Below, in pieces: positions 26,336 to 36,155 of a stretch of DNA of 64,000 nt. Where the stretch lies: assembly GCA_030849805.1 (NCBI GenBank), contig JASANZ010002245.1:1-64000 (forward strand), read 5' to 3'. Each line of letters begins with the position of its first letter. Position 1 is the stretch's first letter. The position numbers were made by a program, and so were the translations under genes. The notes under the pieces are model-generated. The model made no database searches. It was given only the letters and a program-made list of their open reading frames with translations, and had not been told where the DNA came from. This DNA is from Sergeia podlipaevii (taxonomy: Eukaryota; Euglenozoa; Kinetoplastea; Trypanosomatida; Trypanosomatidae).

Positions 26336-28741
26336 TCAGCTCAGCTCAGCTAGTGCACCGCGAAGCACATCCATGAACTCTGGAAGTTGCGGACTGGCAG
26401 ACTTGACTGTTGCATCCGCACGTCCAGTGGAGCTAACCAGGAGCTCCACAAGAAAGAGTTGACTACCCTCATCATTGCCCGCGTAAAGATACAGCTTCGC
26501 TGTGCCGTCTTGCTTCCCTGAAGCCAATGCGTAGATACGATACTCAGCCAGGTGGTCCTCCACCCCATCAATGCTGGACGCTGCTGTCTGATGGACTTGC
26601 TGCGCCAATGCAGTCGACGTCGTCAAGGCACCCCAGTGCTGCTGATACTCCGCAGATCCCAGCTCAATCGTATCGCTCAAAGACAAGGTGTCTTTATTGC
26701 TCTCAGCGCCAACAAGCGAGGCAGCTGGTGCCTGTGTCTGCGTCATGGGAAGAAGAGCAGCTGTCGTGGTATTCGCAGGTGGAAACAGATTGCCTATTGC
26801 CGTTACATCCCCCTCCTCCTGGCGACTATGGTGGTGGTGGTGACGGTCATCGTCCTTGTCAGTGCTGTCGTGGCTGCTTGCTCCTCCATCGTACACCGCT
26901 TCCCCCTCGTCTTCTTCATCCTCGCCATCACCCAGCGGGGAGGACGACGACGCCTTGACAAACTTCTCGCTGGGTATGCCGTACACCACCGAGAGAGATC
27001 CAAACTCTTCAAGTAGTCGGTCTGTATAGGCTGTGTCAAGGTCCTCCACGAAGAGCGACAGTGGAGCCTTCTCAGCACAAACGATCTGTGCGACCGCGGT
27101 AGTTGGTCCATGCTGCAGCATGCGGTAGTAGAGCAGGGCCTTATCTAGCACATCTGCATTGGAAAAATCATCAATAAGAATTTTGAAGACGGCCCCAAGA
27201 ATGGGCTGCATCTCTGGCGGCTTCTTAAAAAAGAGCTTGATGGCAGAGGTGAGCATCTGCAGTCGGAACTCGGGACCGCGTGACAGCAGCTGCGCGCTTA
27301 ACAACTCGATTATGTATGGCGCGTTCTCTACGTGCTCACCAAACTCCCCGAGAACCCACACAAGCGCCTGCAGGCTGGTGTCATCGCGCAGTGCACCTTC
27401 TTGCTGGAAGAGCGCGAGCAGTACTTCCAACACTTGCTTCACCACCACGTCCACGTTGCGGAAACGACGCAAGAAGTCCTTCAGCGCCACAAGTGTGGCA
27501 CCACGTACCTGCTCAGAGCCGTATCGCAGAGAGTCCAGCAGATGCCCTAGCACAGCAACAGCGCTGTCTGGCAGCCGTAGAGCGACATGACAGAGACCCC
27601 TCACTGCAGCCTGGGCAATGGGAAAACGACGATCTTCAGTGTATACAGCCAGCTCCTTCACGATGGCAGAAGCTGACTGCGCATCAGCAAGGTCTGCGAG
27701 CACGCTCATCTTGACAATTTTCATGTATGTAGGCTCTAGATATCGACAGAAAAAGTGCTTGTAGTAGGCGCGGTACACCTCTGGCACGCGACGGATGATC
27801 AGCTTCACGTGGCACAACACCGCATAGGCTGCCTCAATGTTTTGCGTGGATGCCATCATCGCCAAGAGAGGCTCACGCAGGCGCTCCAGTACCTGGAGGT
27901 ACACATCTGGTGAGTTCTGCGTAAGATGCAGAAAGGCACGGCTGACGGCGATGACAAGGCCGGTGTGTCTGCTCTGAAGGCGATCCTCCAGGGCATTCAT
28001 AATATCAAACATTTCTTCCTCCGTTGCTGGTGAGTACTCGTGCACCAGATCCACAACGGTGGTTTGCTGCCATGGGTCAAACTTTGGGAGACGATTCAGC
28101 AGATTGTAAAGCAGCGGCTTCGTCACCACAAATGAAGCATACACCGGGGCATCAAGATCCTGGTCGACTGCGTTGATCTCGCGCAACGTCTGCACAGCGT
28201 CGATACACACCAGCGGATCTGTGTCTCGCATCATCAGTGTCTGCAGTTTACCGTAAAGTTCACAGCTTGCAAACTCTGAGGGGGAGAGATGATACACGCG
28301 CAGCATGCACATGACAGCAGTGCGACGCACATACGGTGAGTAGTCTTGCAGGGCAGGAGTGAGGATAGGGAGGAGGTACTCCAGAAGCTGAGGCACGCGC
28401 AGTGAAGCAAGTGATCGCAGGGCAAGGGCACGCACAAGGGGATTTTCGTCTGCACACTCCTTGACAAATGTGTTGATAGTCAACACGGCTAGCTCCTCAT
28501 TGTGGCTTGAGTACGTGGTGAGATAGAGGTAGATAAGCTTCTTGGTGACGATGTCGGAGGTAAAGCAGGCAAGAATGACATCCATAAAAAGACTTGAGGC
28601 ATCCATGCCCACCGTCATGAGAGCGATAACTCGTTGCATTGCTTTCCGCTTGCGCATAGGGTCTCGCTGCACCTCAGGGTCTTTCAACTGCTGGGCTACA
28701 CGGCCCACTTCATCACGCTTCCCAGGACGTGAGGGTGGCAT
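26336..28741 (-). CDS. Beta-adaptin, AP-4 type favoured
   Basis: Large beta subunit of a clathrin-adaptor-type complex, 801 residues. The N-terminal trunk (about 1-540) is a HEAT/ARM solenoid with the beta-adaptin signature QRVIALMTVGMDASSLFMDV, then DIVTKKLIYLYLTTYSSHN, NPLVRALALRSLASLRV and YSPYVRRTAVMCML. The words QRVI, FMDV and DIVTKKL fit beta-4 better, while MTVGMD fits beta-1/2. A hinge with acidic and poly-histidine stretches (about 600-700) follows, then a C-terminal appendage starting near YQQHWGAL. The AP-1, AP-3 and AP-4 complexes are all known in trypanosomatids, so phylogeny is needed. The ATG at 28741 starts right before the conserved basic GKRDEVGRVAQQL segment. Confidence 0.85.
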   Translation of the reverse strand: MPPSRPGKRDEVGRVAQQLKDPEVQRDPMRKRKAMQRVIALMTVGMDASSLFMDVILACFTSDIVTKKLIYLYLTTYSSHNEELAVLTINTFVKECADENPLVRALALRSLASLRVPQLLEYLLPILTPALQDYSPYVRRTAVMCMLRVYHLSPSEFASCELYGKLQTLMMRDTDPLVCIDAVQTLREINAVDQDLDAPVYASFVVTKPLLYNLLNRLPKFDPWQQTTVVDLVHEYSPATEEEMFDIMNALEDRLQSRHTGLVIAVSRAFLHLTQNSPDVYLQVLERLREPLLAMMASTQNIEAAYAVLCHVKLIIRRVPEVYRAYYKHFFCRYLEPTYMKIVKMSVLADLADAQSASAIVKELAVYTEDRRFPIAQAAVRGLCHVALRLPDSAVAVLGHLLDSLRYGSEQVRGATLVALKDFLRRFRNVDVVVKQVLEVLLALFQQEGALRDDTSLQALVWVLGEFGEHVENAPYIIELLSAQLLSRGPEFRLQMLTSAIKLFFKKPPEMQPILGAVFKILIDDFSNADVLDKALLYYRMLQHGPTTAVAQIVCAEKAPLSLFVEDLDTAYTDRLLEEFGSLSVVYGIPSEKFVKASSSSPLGDGEDEEDEGEAVYDGGASSHDSTDKDDDRHHHHHSRQEEGDVTAIGNLFPPANTTTAALLPMTQTQAPAASLVGAESNKDTLSLSDTIELGSAEYQQHWGALTTSTALAQQVHQTAASSIDGVEDHLAEYRIYALASGKQDGTAKLYLYAGNDEGSQLFLVELLVSSTGRADATVKSASPQLPEFMDVLRGALAELS

Positions 28742-30462
28742 GCGTATCTGTTTTTTTTCTATACGTCAGTCAGACAGAGCAAAGGCTTTCCTCTCCCTCT
28801 CACTCTTTGTATGTGTCTACCTATTGTTTAAATCTATTACTGCTGCGAAAAACCGCACACTAACAGCTTATACAAAATGAAGTAACGTCGGTTTCGTACT
28901 AGTGCCCCATTCATCAATAGAGCAGTTGATAGTAATAGTAATAGTAAAATAAAAATAAAAATAGACGAGGAAAAAAAAAAGAACGAAATAATAATTATTC
29001 CAAACGTAAAATATAGTAGTTAAGAACACATAAATTCAATCTTTGTAATACGCGCAATATACGTTATAGATATGTTGTTGTAGGCTGAAGATTGCAAATG
29101 GATTGCAGGTTGCCATCCATTGGTGCTTGCTATTTTCTTTTTCTTTTCTCCCCCCCCCTTTTCATACCAAGTTTGGAAGTGTACACTGTCCAACATGCAA
29201 GTGTAAAATGCACTTTCCCTCCCTCTAGCATATAAGCAAAAATCGCTTTTTTCTTTTTTCTTTTTTTTCTTTGCCAAGGGAGGAAAGTACACTATTGTTG
29301 GATTTGTGGTATAGATGTGTGTGTCCTATATCTCAGATCGCGCCCCGCTTTCACATACACAGTATAACAATAATAGTAATAAATCCGTTTACATGTGTAC
29401 GTCATGACGGGAGAGTTGATTTTGCTGATGAAATGAGAAAATAATTTTAAAAAATTCGAGCACCCCTCCGAATCACAAAAGGGAAATGGTATAGAAGAGA
29501 AGCTGGGGTTGTCTCCTTTCATTCTTTCTCCTTCATCTTCTCTCATTTGAAAAGAGAAAGCATGTACAACAACAATATCAGCACATACATTGACGAAAGG
29601 TATTAGGGGAGGATGAAAACATATTAAAGAGAACAGCGTTGAAAACAACTGATCACGATAGAAGAAATGATGATAAAAAAGCAAATGCACAGGGGTTATC
29701 GAGAGCTCATAGATGATGACAACAAGTGCTCTTTAAGCCAAAAAAATATATCTAGCAGTAGCACACGATAAAAATAGTGAGAAATAAATAAAAAAAGAAT
29801 GAAGATCGAATCACCATCGCTTCATGAGCGCGTAGAGAGAAGAAGATAAAGGATGCGCTTCAAATAAATAAATAAATAAATAAATAGATAGATAGCACGC
29901 TTGGAATAGAGTCTGTATACAAAGCAGAGGGGATGCAAATGAAGGAAGGAGAGGAGAAAAGGTTGAAATAATAAACCATCTCTGAGCACAGCAACCATAT
30001 GCAGCGTTTTGCGTTCACAATTGGCACAGAGACAGCCAGCAGTGGAGGTGCGGCGTCAGCAGCACCATAATCAAGAGACTGATATCCCCCCTATATAACC
30101 AGGAAGTAAGAAAAATAATATAAAAAAATAAAAGGAAAGTCTTTCGTTTTTCTGCGGTACTCACCTTAATCTCATGCCCTGATATCATGCATGTTAACAT
30201 GTAGATAAACATTCTGAGAAGGGGAGAATAAAATTGAGCAATAGATCTTTTTCTTTTAAAGTAGTGTAACGACATCACGTTTTTAGAAAAAAGAAGAACT
30301 ACATTCATACGCAAACAAAAGTGGTGATAAATGTCTTTTCCTGCGAGCTTCGACATGCATTTTGCTTTGCAGTTGAGAGTTGAGACAAGGCCACCATTTC
30401 ACACAGATGCGCTATGTACTATCATCACCAAAATAGAAAAAAAAAAAAGAAATCGCGCACGC
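28742..30462. other. Long spacer, 1.7 kb
   Basis: No gene recognised. A compound (AAAT)n/(GATA)n tract lies near 29865-29896 and a run of nine C at 29150-29158. A minus-strand open frame at 30015-30356 has no protein-like composition and was rejected. Confidence 0.6.
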
Positions 30463-31170
30463 CTAGAGGTGCCGCATCACTCTGCTGTCTGATAAAACGT
30501 CAAAACGACCCCCCACTGCGCCACTCTCAATACCTCTTCCATTGTTGTTGTTGTTGTTGCTATTGTTCGACTGACCATTTCCATTCCGTGAGCCTTTTTT
30601 CCGATTCGCGTTATGGTTTCGTTCGTTTGTGATCACTTTCCATCCTTTGTTGTTTCCGCCCCGTCCTCCACGACGCGAGTTTGCGCCACGATTGCTGGAT
30701 CCACAGCCGCTATCTGCGTCCTGGTCACCACGGCGCTTGGACTGTCCTTGCTTCTGCTGTGCTGGATGTGCAATGCGCATCGTTTCCTGATCTCTCGCCA
30801 TTGCTAGCAGAAAGCTTTCGTCATCATCCACCCACGAGGCAGTGCTCTCTGGTTCCATTATTGAATTTGAGACGGTTGAAGACCACATCGCCTCTGTGTG
30901 AGGCCTACTGCGGTTGTTCACAGGCACTCCTTCAAGCATTACAGTCGCGGTAGGATTCTTCAGCGCAGCGAGGTACGAAGGAACATAGGGTTTCGCGTCT
31001 GCAGACATGGGCGTGTGTGTGGTGCGAGGTACCGATTTTTGTGCTAGGGCTTCTACAGTTAACTGAATCTCTCGAGCTGCTGCTGCTGCGGTGTCATTCA
31101 CTGTTGGCTGCGTGTTAAGCTTCACGACTGAAGCGTAGTCCAACTTTGGTTGCTTTGGTGTCGAGTCCAT
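30463..31170 (-). CDS. Disordered RG/N-rich protein with PAM2-like motif
   Basis: No domain family recognised. The 235-residue protein is low in hydrophobic residues and probably disordered. Residues 55-65, MSADAKPYVPS, fit the PAM2 peptide (consensus L-N-x-x-A-x-x-F-x-P) that binds the MLLE domain of poly(A)-binding protein, with Met for Leu and Tyr for Phe. The C-terminal third has arginine-glycine patches (SRRGGRGG), basic patches and an asparagine tract of six encoded by a (GTT)n-type repeat, typical of RNA-associated proteins. A post-transcriptional regulator is the natural reading, since trypanosomatids control expression mainly at the mRNA level, but this is inference. The ATG at 31170 is the only upstream candidate. 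Confidence 0.75.
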   Translation of the reverse strand: MDSTPKQPKLDYASVVKLNTQPTVNDTAAAAAREIQLTVEALAQKSVPRTTHTPMSADAKPYVPSYLAALKNPTATVMLEGVPVNNRSRPHTEAMWSSTVSNSIMEPESTASWVDDDESFLLAMARDQETMRIAHPAQQKQGQSKRRGDQDADSGCGSSNRGANSRRGGRGGNNKGWKVITNERNHNANRKKGSRNGNGQSNNSNNNNNNGRGIESGAVGGRFDVLSDSRVMRHL

Positions 31171-31764
31171 TGCTCGTGAATGAGGTTTAGTAGAAGTATA
31201 TATATCTTTCTCTCTCTCTCACTGGAAACGCGTTTAGACTTGCCAACACAACGGGGAAAAGGGAGAAAAGAAATAATAAAAAAAGGAAGAAGATATAAAG
31301 GCAAAAAAAACAAAACGAAAAGACAATAGCACTGCCTATATAAAGGAAAAAAAGTAGAGATAGCTATTGGACTTGGTTGTATATAAAAAAAAATGTGAGA
31401 TTAATTTGGTAGTCACTTCCTTTGTTTAAGCGACAACACCAATACAGAGGAGAAAGACCTAGTACACCTTGAACGTTTTTTTTTTTTTTTGAAGGAAATA
31501 ATAAAAAGAAAACTGTTGCGCAAAATAGTTAAATGTGTAGAGGGAGAAAAAAAAGAATCATCGTTAGCAAAAAAAGGAGTGATCAAGCATTTTCCTTTCA
31601 CTTTTCGCAATCAAACGTCACATGATAATGGCTATAAAAGCAGTGAGGCAATAGGAACTAAAATATCTTTGAGTTCATCTTATTTTACTTATTATCAGTT
31701 TTAAACGTGCGTGTGTCTGGTTAAATAGTGGGAAGCAAACAAACAAACAAAATTTGACGGGGTA
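31171..31764. other. Spacer
   Basis: No gene seen; AT-rich with poly-A and poly-T runs, including a run of about 14 T near 31476-31490. Confidence 0.6.
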
Positions 31765-33555
31765 TCATTGATGGAGACGATTGATTTTTACAAGATCAGC
31801 AGTAACATGGTCGTAGAACGCAATGCGCTCGGATGAAATTTCAGCATCTTCTCCACCATCCATAACGACACCCTTTCCACTGACACTGCAGCATCTCGCA
31901 AAGACCTGCGCCAGAATGATCTGCGCCACACCCATCTCCTCGCACAGCTTGGCAGCAAAGAGCAGTTGGCGTGCAAGCACCATGAGGTCACCCTCGGCAT
32001 CTTCTGCGAGGGCAGAAGTTCGAGGAATAGGTGGAGAAGTGTCACACTGTTGTTGCTGTTGTCGCGACTGCTGTACTTCAATGAGTTCCACAGCGGCAAC
32101 AGCAAGAATGCTGGCGCAGTAGTTGACAGCGTCTGTTCGGCGGAACACGCTGAGCGAGAGCGCTAACAGCGCATCCACCATAATGGAAATAGAACACGCC
32201 ATTTCATTTGGCAGCGGCGGAAGGTCAAGTGTCTTGACGGTAGCACAAGGAGATTGAACATCACTTTGTGTCCCCCCCTCCTCTGTCATTGACAACGCTT
32301 GAGGCTGGGGAGAAGAAGACACCTTGCGACTCGCTGCTTCCTTCATGCACTGCTTCATGCCAGAGCGAAAGGCCAGTGTTGCTACCGAGCGTGGCTTCCA
32401 CATACGCTGGCAAAGCGCCTTTACAGTCCTCTCAAAGCAGTACTCCTGGTGCAGCTCAAACTTGTGTAGTGCCACCAGCAGAGTGAGCAGCTCCGCTTCC
32501 GTGTAGAGTGCAAGCTGCTTGTAAAGAATGCCGCCGCCACCGCCGCTGCCAGCAGAAAAGCTGGAGAACTGATGTGCGCCAGAAACAGAAGCCACGCTCT
32601 CTATCCTCCCAGTGCTTGCAGGTGGAGAAGTTGGCTTTCGCACAATTGCTTGCAGCGTGCGCTCTTCAATCACACCAACATTCGCCGTCATGAGGAGCAA
32701 TTCTGGAAGAGGAAGTTTCACTACAACGCGCGGTTGCTGAGTCGAGCCACAAAACTTGCTGACTCTGCCGTTTTGCTGCACATTGCCAAAGATGAAGCGG
32801 TCCACTTCGCCTAGTAGCTGAAGAAGCAGTTGACCGTCCTCGTACTCTGTCAGGTAGTACAACTGCAAAAGCACAACAAGTTCCTCAAGAGAATAGGAAG
32901 CCAGCAGCGGTGACTTGTTCCCAGCAGATCGTGAAGACGTGCCGTGGCTGGCACCTGATGCGCTAGACACAGCTTCACATGATGAAGGCGCTAGGACAGG
33001 GTTCCCATGCTTATCCACCTCCACCACGCGTAGCTTGCTGCCTGCTTTTTTATTTATCGCCATTGTACCAGCCTTTGATGCGTGTGCGACTTTGCCTGGG
33101 GCAAGATGAAGTGGTGGTGGAGGTAGTAAAGAAGGAAGAATGCTCAGGACCTCTTGGCGAGCTTTAAACCGCACTACATCGAGGCACCTGTCCTGATCGC
33201 CGCCTGCATGTTCCACGTTTGAGGATAATAGATGACCATGCGAGCTGTTGCTGTGCCACGAGTTGCTTGCCTGCCGCCATTGCGTGAGCAGAGCGCTAGC
33301 TGCAGTGACAACTTCTTTCCCCTCAAGTGGTGTTGACCCCAAGTAAAAGGATGACGAGAGAACCCGCGTCTGCGGTTTCGTACTGTCTGATGGGCTGTCT
33401 AAGTGGCTCTTATTTAATGAGGACGACGTCTTCATTAAAGGGTGTGCAGGGCGGATAGACTCTCTGCTGGCGGGTCCCGAGCGTCCATGCTTCTGTGTCT
33501 TACCACCACGGTAGTAGTTGGGCACCCACAAGCACAGAGAAGAGCGTTGGAGCAT
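31765..33555 (-). CDS. Helical protein of unknown function (596 aa), possibly mitochondrial
   Basis: No family recognised. From the ATG at 33555 the protein begins MLQRSSLCLWVPNYYRGGKT, basic and free of acidic residues, a plausible mitochondrial presequence; the open frame extends upstream of 33555 but with no other ATG. After a serine-rich region there are recurring leucine-rich helix pairs, such as YSLEELVVLLQLYYLTEYED and YTEAELLTLLVALHKFELHQ, whose similar pattern suggests degenerate helical repeats of the type found in FASTK/OPR-like mitochondrial RNA factors. A glycine run of about five (GGGGG) interrupts them near residue 340. Coding is supported by the long frame and complex composition. 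Confidence 0.8.
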   Translation of the reverse strand: MLQRSSLCLWVPNYYRGGKTQKHGRSGPASRESIRPAHPLMKTSSSLNKSHLDSPSDSTKPQTRVLSSSFYLGSTPLEGKEVVTAASALLTQWRQASNSWHSNSSHGHLLSSNVEHAGGDQDRCLDVVRFKARQEVLSILPSLLPPPPLHLAPGKVAHASKAGTMAINKKAGSKLRVVEVDKHGNPVLAPSSCEAVSSASGASHGTSSRSAGNKSPLLASYSLEELVVLLQLYYLTEYEDGQLLLQLLGEVDRFIFGNVQQNGRVSKFCGSTQQPRVVVKLPLPELLLMTANVGVIEERTLQAIVRKPTSPPASTGRIESVASVSGAHQFSSFSAGSGGGGGILYKQLALYTEAELLTLLVALHKFELHQEYCFERTVKALCQRMWKPRSVATLAFRSGMKQCMKEAASRKVSSSPQPQALSMTEEGGTQSDVQSPCATVKTLDLPPLPNEMACSISIMVDALLALSLSVFRRTDAVNYCASILAVAAVELIEVQQSRQQQQQCDTSPPIPRTSALAEDAEGDLMVLARQLLFAAKLCEEMGVAQIILAQVFARCCSVSGKGVVMDGGEDAEISSERIAFYDHVTADLVKINRLHQ

Positions 33556-34007
33556 CTGTTTCTTTCTTCGTTCTTTTGACCACTGTGTAAACGTTAGTAC
33601 CTGCTTCCCACTCCCCCCCAAAGAAGGAAATTAATTGAAAGAAGTAAAGGAAAATGAGAAGGCGGAAGCGCGGTAATAGTAACATGGTGAAAACAATGTG
33701 TGAAAGGAAAGGAACTAGATTCATATATATATATATTGGACACTTTCGCTTTTTACGCAAAAAGTGTACTTTTTTATGTGCTCTTTTTTTTTTTTTAAAT
33801 GGAACTCGCAGAACATGTTCTACGCACAGAAGATCAGAACATGTTGCGTTATCACACATTTATTTAAATCGAAAATGCATCCTTAACTCGAATATTAGCT
33901 AATCAAAAAAAAAAGCGGCTTTAACTAGTAAATCCACACATTCGTACACACATATTTATATACAGGAAGACAACCCTTATGTCCCCCTGCCTAAGCATGT
34001 CCGCGCA
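33556..34007. other. Spacer
   Basis: No gene seen. Contains a (TA)n tract near 33724-33737, a run of about 14 T near 33785-33798 and a run of seven C at 33613-33619. Confidence 0.6.
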
Positions 34008-35351
34008 TTACAGATTCTCTTCAAGCTCGTACAGATGGTGGCTAAGACGAATCTCTTTAACATCCATAAAGGAGATGGTTTTAAGGTCGGTTGATCCAGC
34101 CAGCTTCATCACTATGCGATCATCATTGTTACGATTGGCGTGCTTCGGGGAAATGGCAAACACAATATTGCCTTTACTGTTCCGCGGCTTGCGCTCCCTC
34201 TTCTTGATGGCTAGCCGCTTAGCGGAAGCAAGCACGAGCTCCACAGAGCCGCTGTTATTGACAAGCAGCATCTTGGTAGTCCCGATAACACCAGTGTTCC
34301 ACTTGACGTAAATATCAAGAAGATGTTTGCGTTCATACATGCAGAACGCCGTCGGGCATTCCACCTTCTGCACATCACCCGTTAGCAGGCGTCCGTCATG
34401 GAGGTAGATCATATCCCACGTGCGCATCACATCAATGGTGTAGCTTACTTCCGACTGCAACTGCTTGTTGAGCGCGACTCCTTTTAGTAGCGCATTCGCG
34501 TTACTAAAGGACGACGACGGCCAGGGCAAGTTGCGTGAGATGGTGGCAGTAAGCGAAGCCTCTGGCACCTCGTTAAGGGCTTCGAGAGAGATGTTACCGC
34601 GTATTGCCTCTCGTGCAAAGGCGCGAAACGTTTTGAGAGTAAAGACGTACTTCTTGACTTTAACTGTGGAGGGATCTAAGATGACCTTGGGATTAGTAAA
34701 GACTACGACAGGAAGCACGCACCGACCACACCTCTTATGGATGGAAGAGTCAGAATACCACGTGCCCTCGCTGCCTCTCACATGGCTCTCCTGTGCCCCT
34801 GCCGCCTCTGCACTCTCGTCGGTTGCACCGGGCATGATCTCCGCAAAGTCAGGGAGTTGGATTCTGCGCGAATTCTCAATATACCGACGCAGTGCGGCCG
34901 CCTTCACTACATTGTCTTCCTGCACGTCCTCAAACTCTAAAGTGGTCTTTCCGTGAATGTTCGCCCGCTGGAACCACCGCGCACCGTTCGACCACACATA
35001 CCCCTGCCAGTGTTTAACCTCCACTACAAGAATGACGGGCCCAACTGCGACGACGTCAATTTCGCGATTGTGCCCGACTCGAGCCACAGCAACACGACGC
35101 CGCAAAAAGACGGAGTTCCACCCTTCTTCGCGCAGCACTGCTTCCACCGAGTCCTCTGCCTGCATGGAGTTGAGAAATATGCGGTCTTCGCGGGACATCT
35201 TCGAGGCAGCAAAGTTGGCCCGTGCCCCGTTAGTGCGAAGTGTTTTGCCGTACACGTTGCGCGTCAGCGCAATAGCGACGCCAATCGTGGCAACTATAAT
35301 GATGCCCAGGACAACGTAGAGCAAATCATCTATCAGCGCTAAAGCCAACAT
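34008..35351 (-). CDS. Membrane-anchored NERD-domain protein (nuclease-related)
   Basis: NERD is a PD-(D/E)xK-type fold related to restriction endonucleases, best known from bacteria, archaea and plants. The 447-residue protein starts with an N-terminal membrane segment at about 10-29 (VVLGIIIVATIGVAIALT) and a short basic stretch. The NERD domain follows at about 55-130: a helix with SMQAEDSVEAVLREEGW, the strand pair with REIDVVAVG (D99), and VVEVKHWQG with E111-x-K113, the catalytic triad pattern of active members. A second conserved stretch, LPVVVFTNPKVILD, lies near 215. The C-terminal half, ending in a charged segment, is unrecognised. Whether it cleaves nucleic acid is unknown. The ATG at 35351 places the anchor at the N-terminus. 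Confidence 0.75.
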   Translation of the reverse strand: MLALALIDDLLYVVLGIIIVATIGVAIALTRNVYGKTLRTNGARANFAASKMSREDRIFLNSMQAEDSVEAVLREEGWNSVFLRRRVAVARVGHNREIDVVAVGPVILVVEVKHWQGYVWSNGARWFQRANIHGKTTLEFEDVQEDNVVKAAALRRYIENSRRIQLPDFAEIMPGATDESAEAAGAQESHVRGSEGTWYSDSSIHKRCGRCVLPVVVFTNPKVILDPSTVKVKKYVFTLKTFRAFAREAIRGNISLEALNEVPEASLTATISRNLPWPSSSFSNANALLKGVALNKQLQSEVSYTIDVMRTWDMIYLHDGRLLTGDVQKVECPTAFCMYERKHLLDIYVKWNTGVIGTTKMLLVNNSGSVELVLASAKRLAIKKRERKPRNSKGNIVFAISPKHANRNNDDRIVMKLAGSTDLKTISFMDVKEIRLSHHLYELEENL

Positions 35352-36155
35352 GGTTTCTCACACAATAGCAAAAAAAAAATGGCACAGACGTACCAACGAC
35401 TCTTTAAAACGTGTTGATATATATGTTTGTTTGTTTGACAAAAGGCATGGAAGTAACAAGAGCAAAGTAGTGGAACTCAGTGTCTAACAAGCAGAAAATC
35501 AAGATGGGTGAATCGCACCGATAAAACAGCAGTTAATGATGTGTTGCAAAGTAAGCACATGTAATGCCGATTGCCTTTCAGTGCTTTTCATGATGATATG
35601 GTATGGTTGTTTGTACCGTAAGGAGCATATTATCAATTTTTAACACATACTATTGGTTGCGAAAACAATAGTTATCATATATATATATTAGTGACAATAA
35701 CAATAAATGATTGACCAGAGGACTGACATCCTCACAAAGAGACCGCTTGCAAGCCTCAGAGAGTGGCTCTCTTTATCTTCAGTACAGTTCCCATTCTTTT
35801 CACTGCTTCAGCATTTGTATATGTAGAAGGCACCTGTCAACTCTTATGAACGCTTTCACTTGGGTCAGCTCACTTGCAGCTATGTACGTATTCAGAAGGC
35901 TCACTTTGCTTATGAAAAAAGAAAAAAAATGTCTGTTATTGTTAAAGTCACACAAACATCTTCCTCAAATTTAGTTTCAAAACGATCTATTACAATATGC
36001 ATCTTGACTCCTTCTTTCATGTTTTCCTCTTCTTCTTTACTTCCTTCCTCACCTAAGCTATCTGGCTTCTGAGTTCTTTGAGCAGCGCCTCTCTTGTTTC
36101 TTTCATGCTTTTTTAAATTTCTTTTTCTTTTCTTATTCGTTCTTCTTGTTTGCCA
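35352..36155. other. Spacer
   Basis: No gene seen. Contains a (TA)n near 35677-35690 and a pyrimidine-rich plus-strand region near 36000-36150. Confidence 0.6.

Noticed and set aside
29860..29900. Compound tetranucleotide repeat as a possible mobile-element target or origin
   Set aside because: No target-site duplication, terminal repeat or element-like open frame nearby; an ordinary microsatellite.
30015..30356. 113-codon minus-strand frame in the 1.7-kb spacer
   Set aside because: Composition is phenylalanine/leucine-rich low complexity typical of AT-rich spacer, with no recognisable domain.
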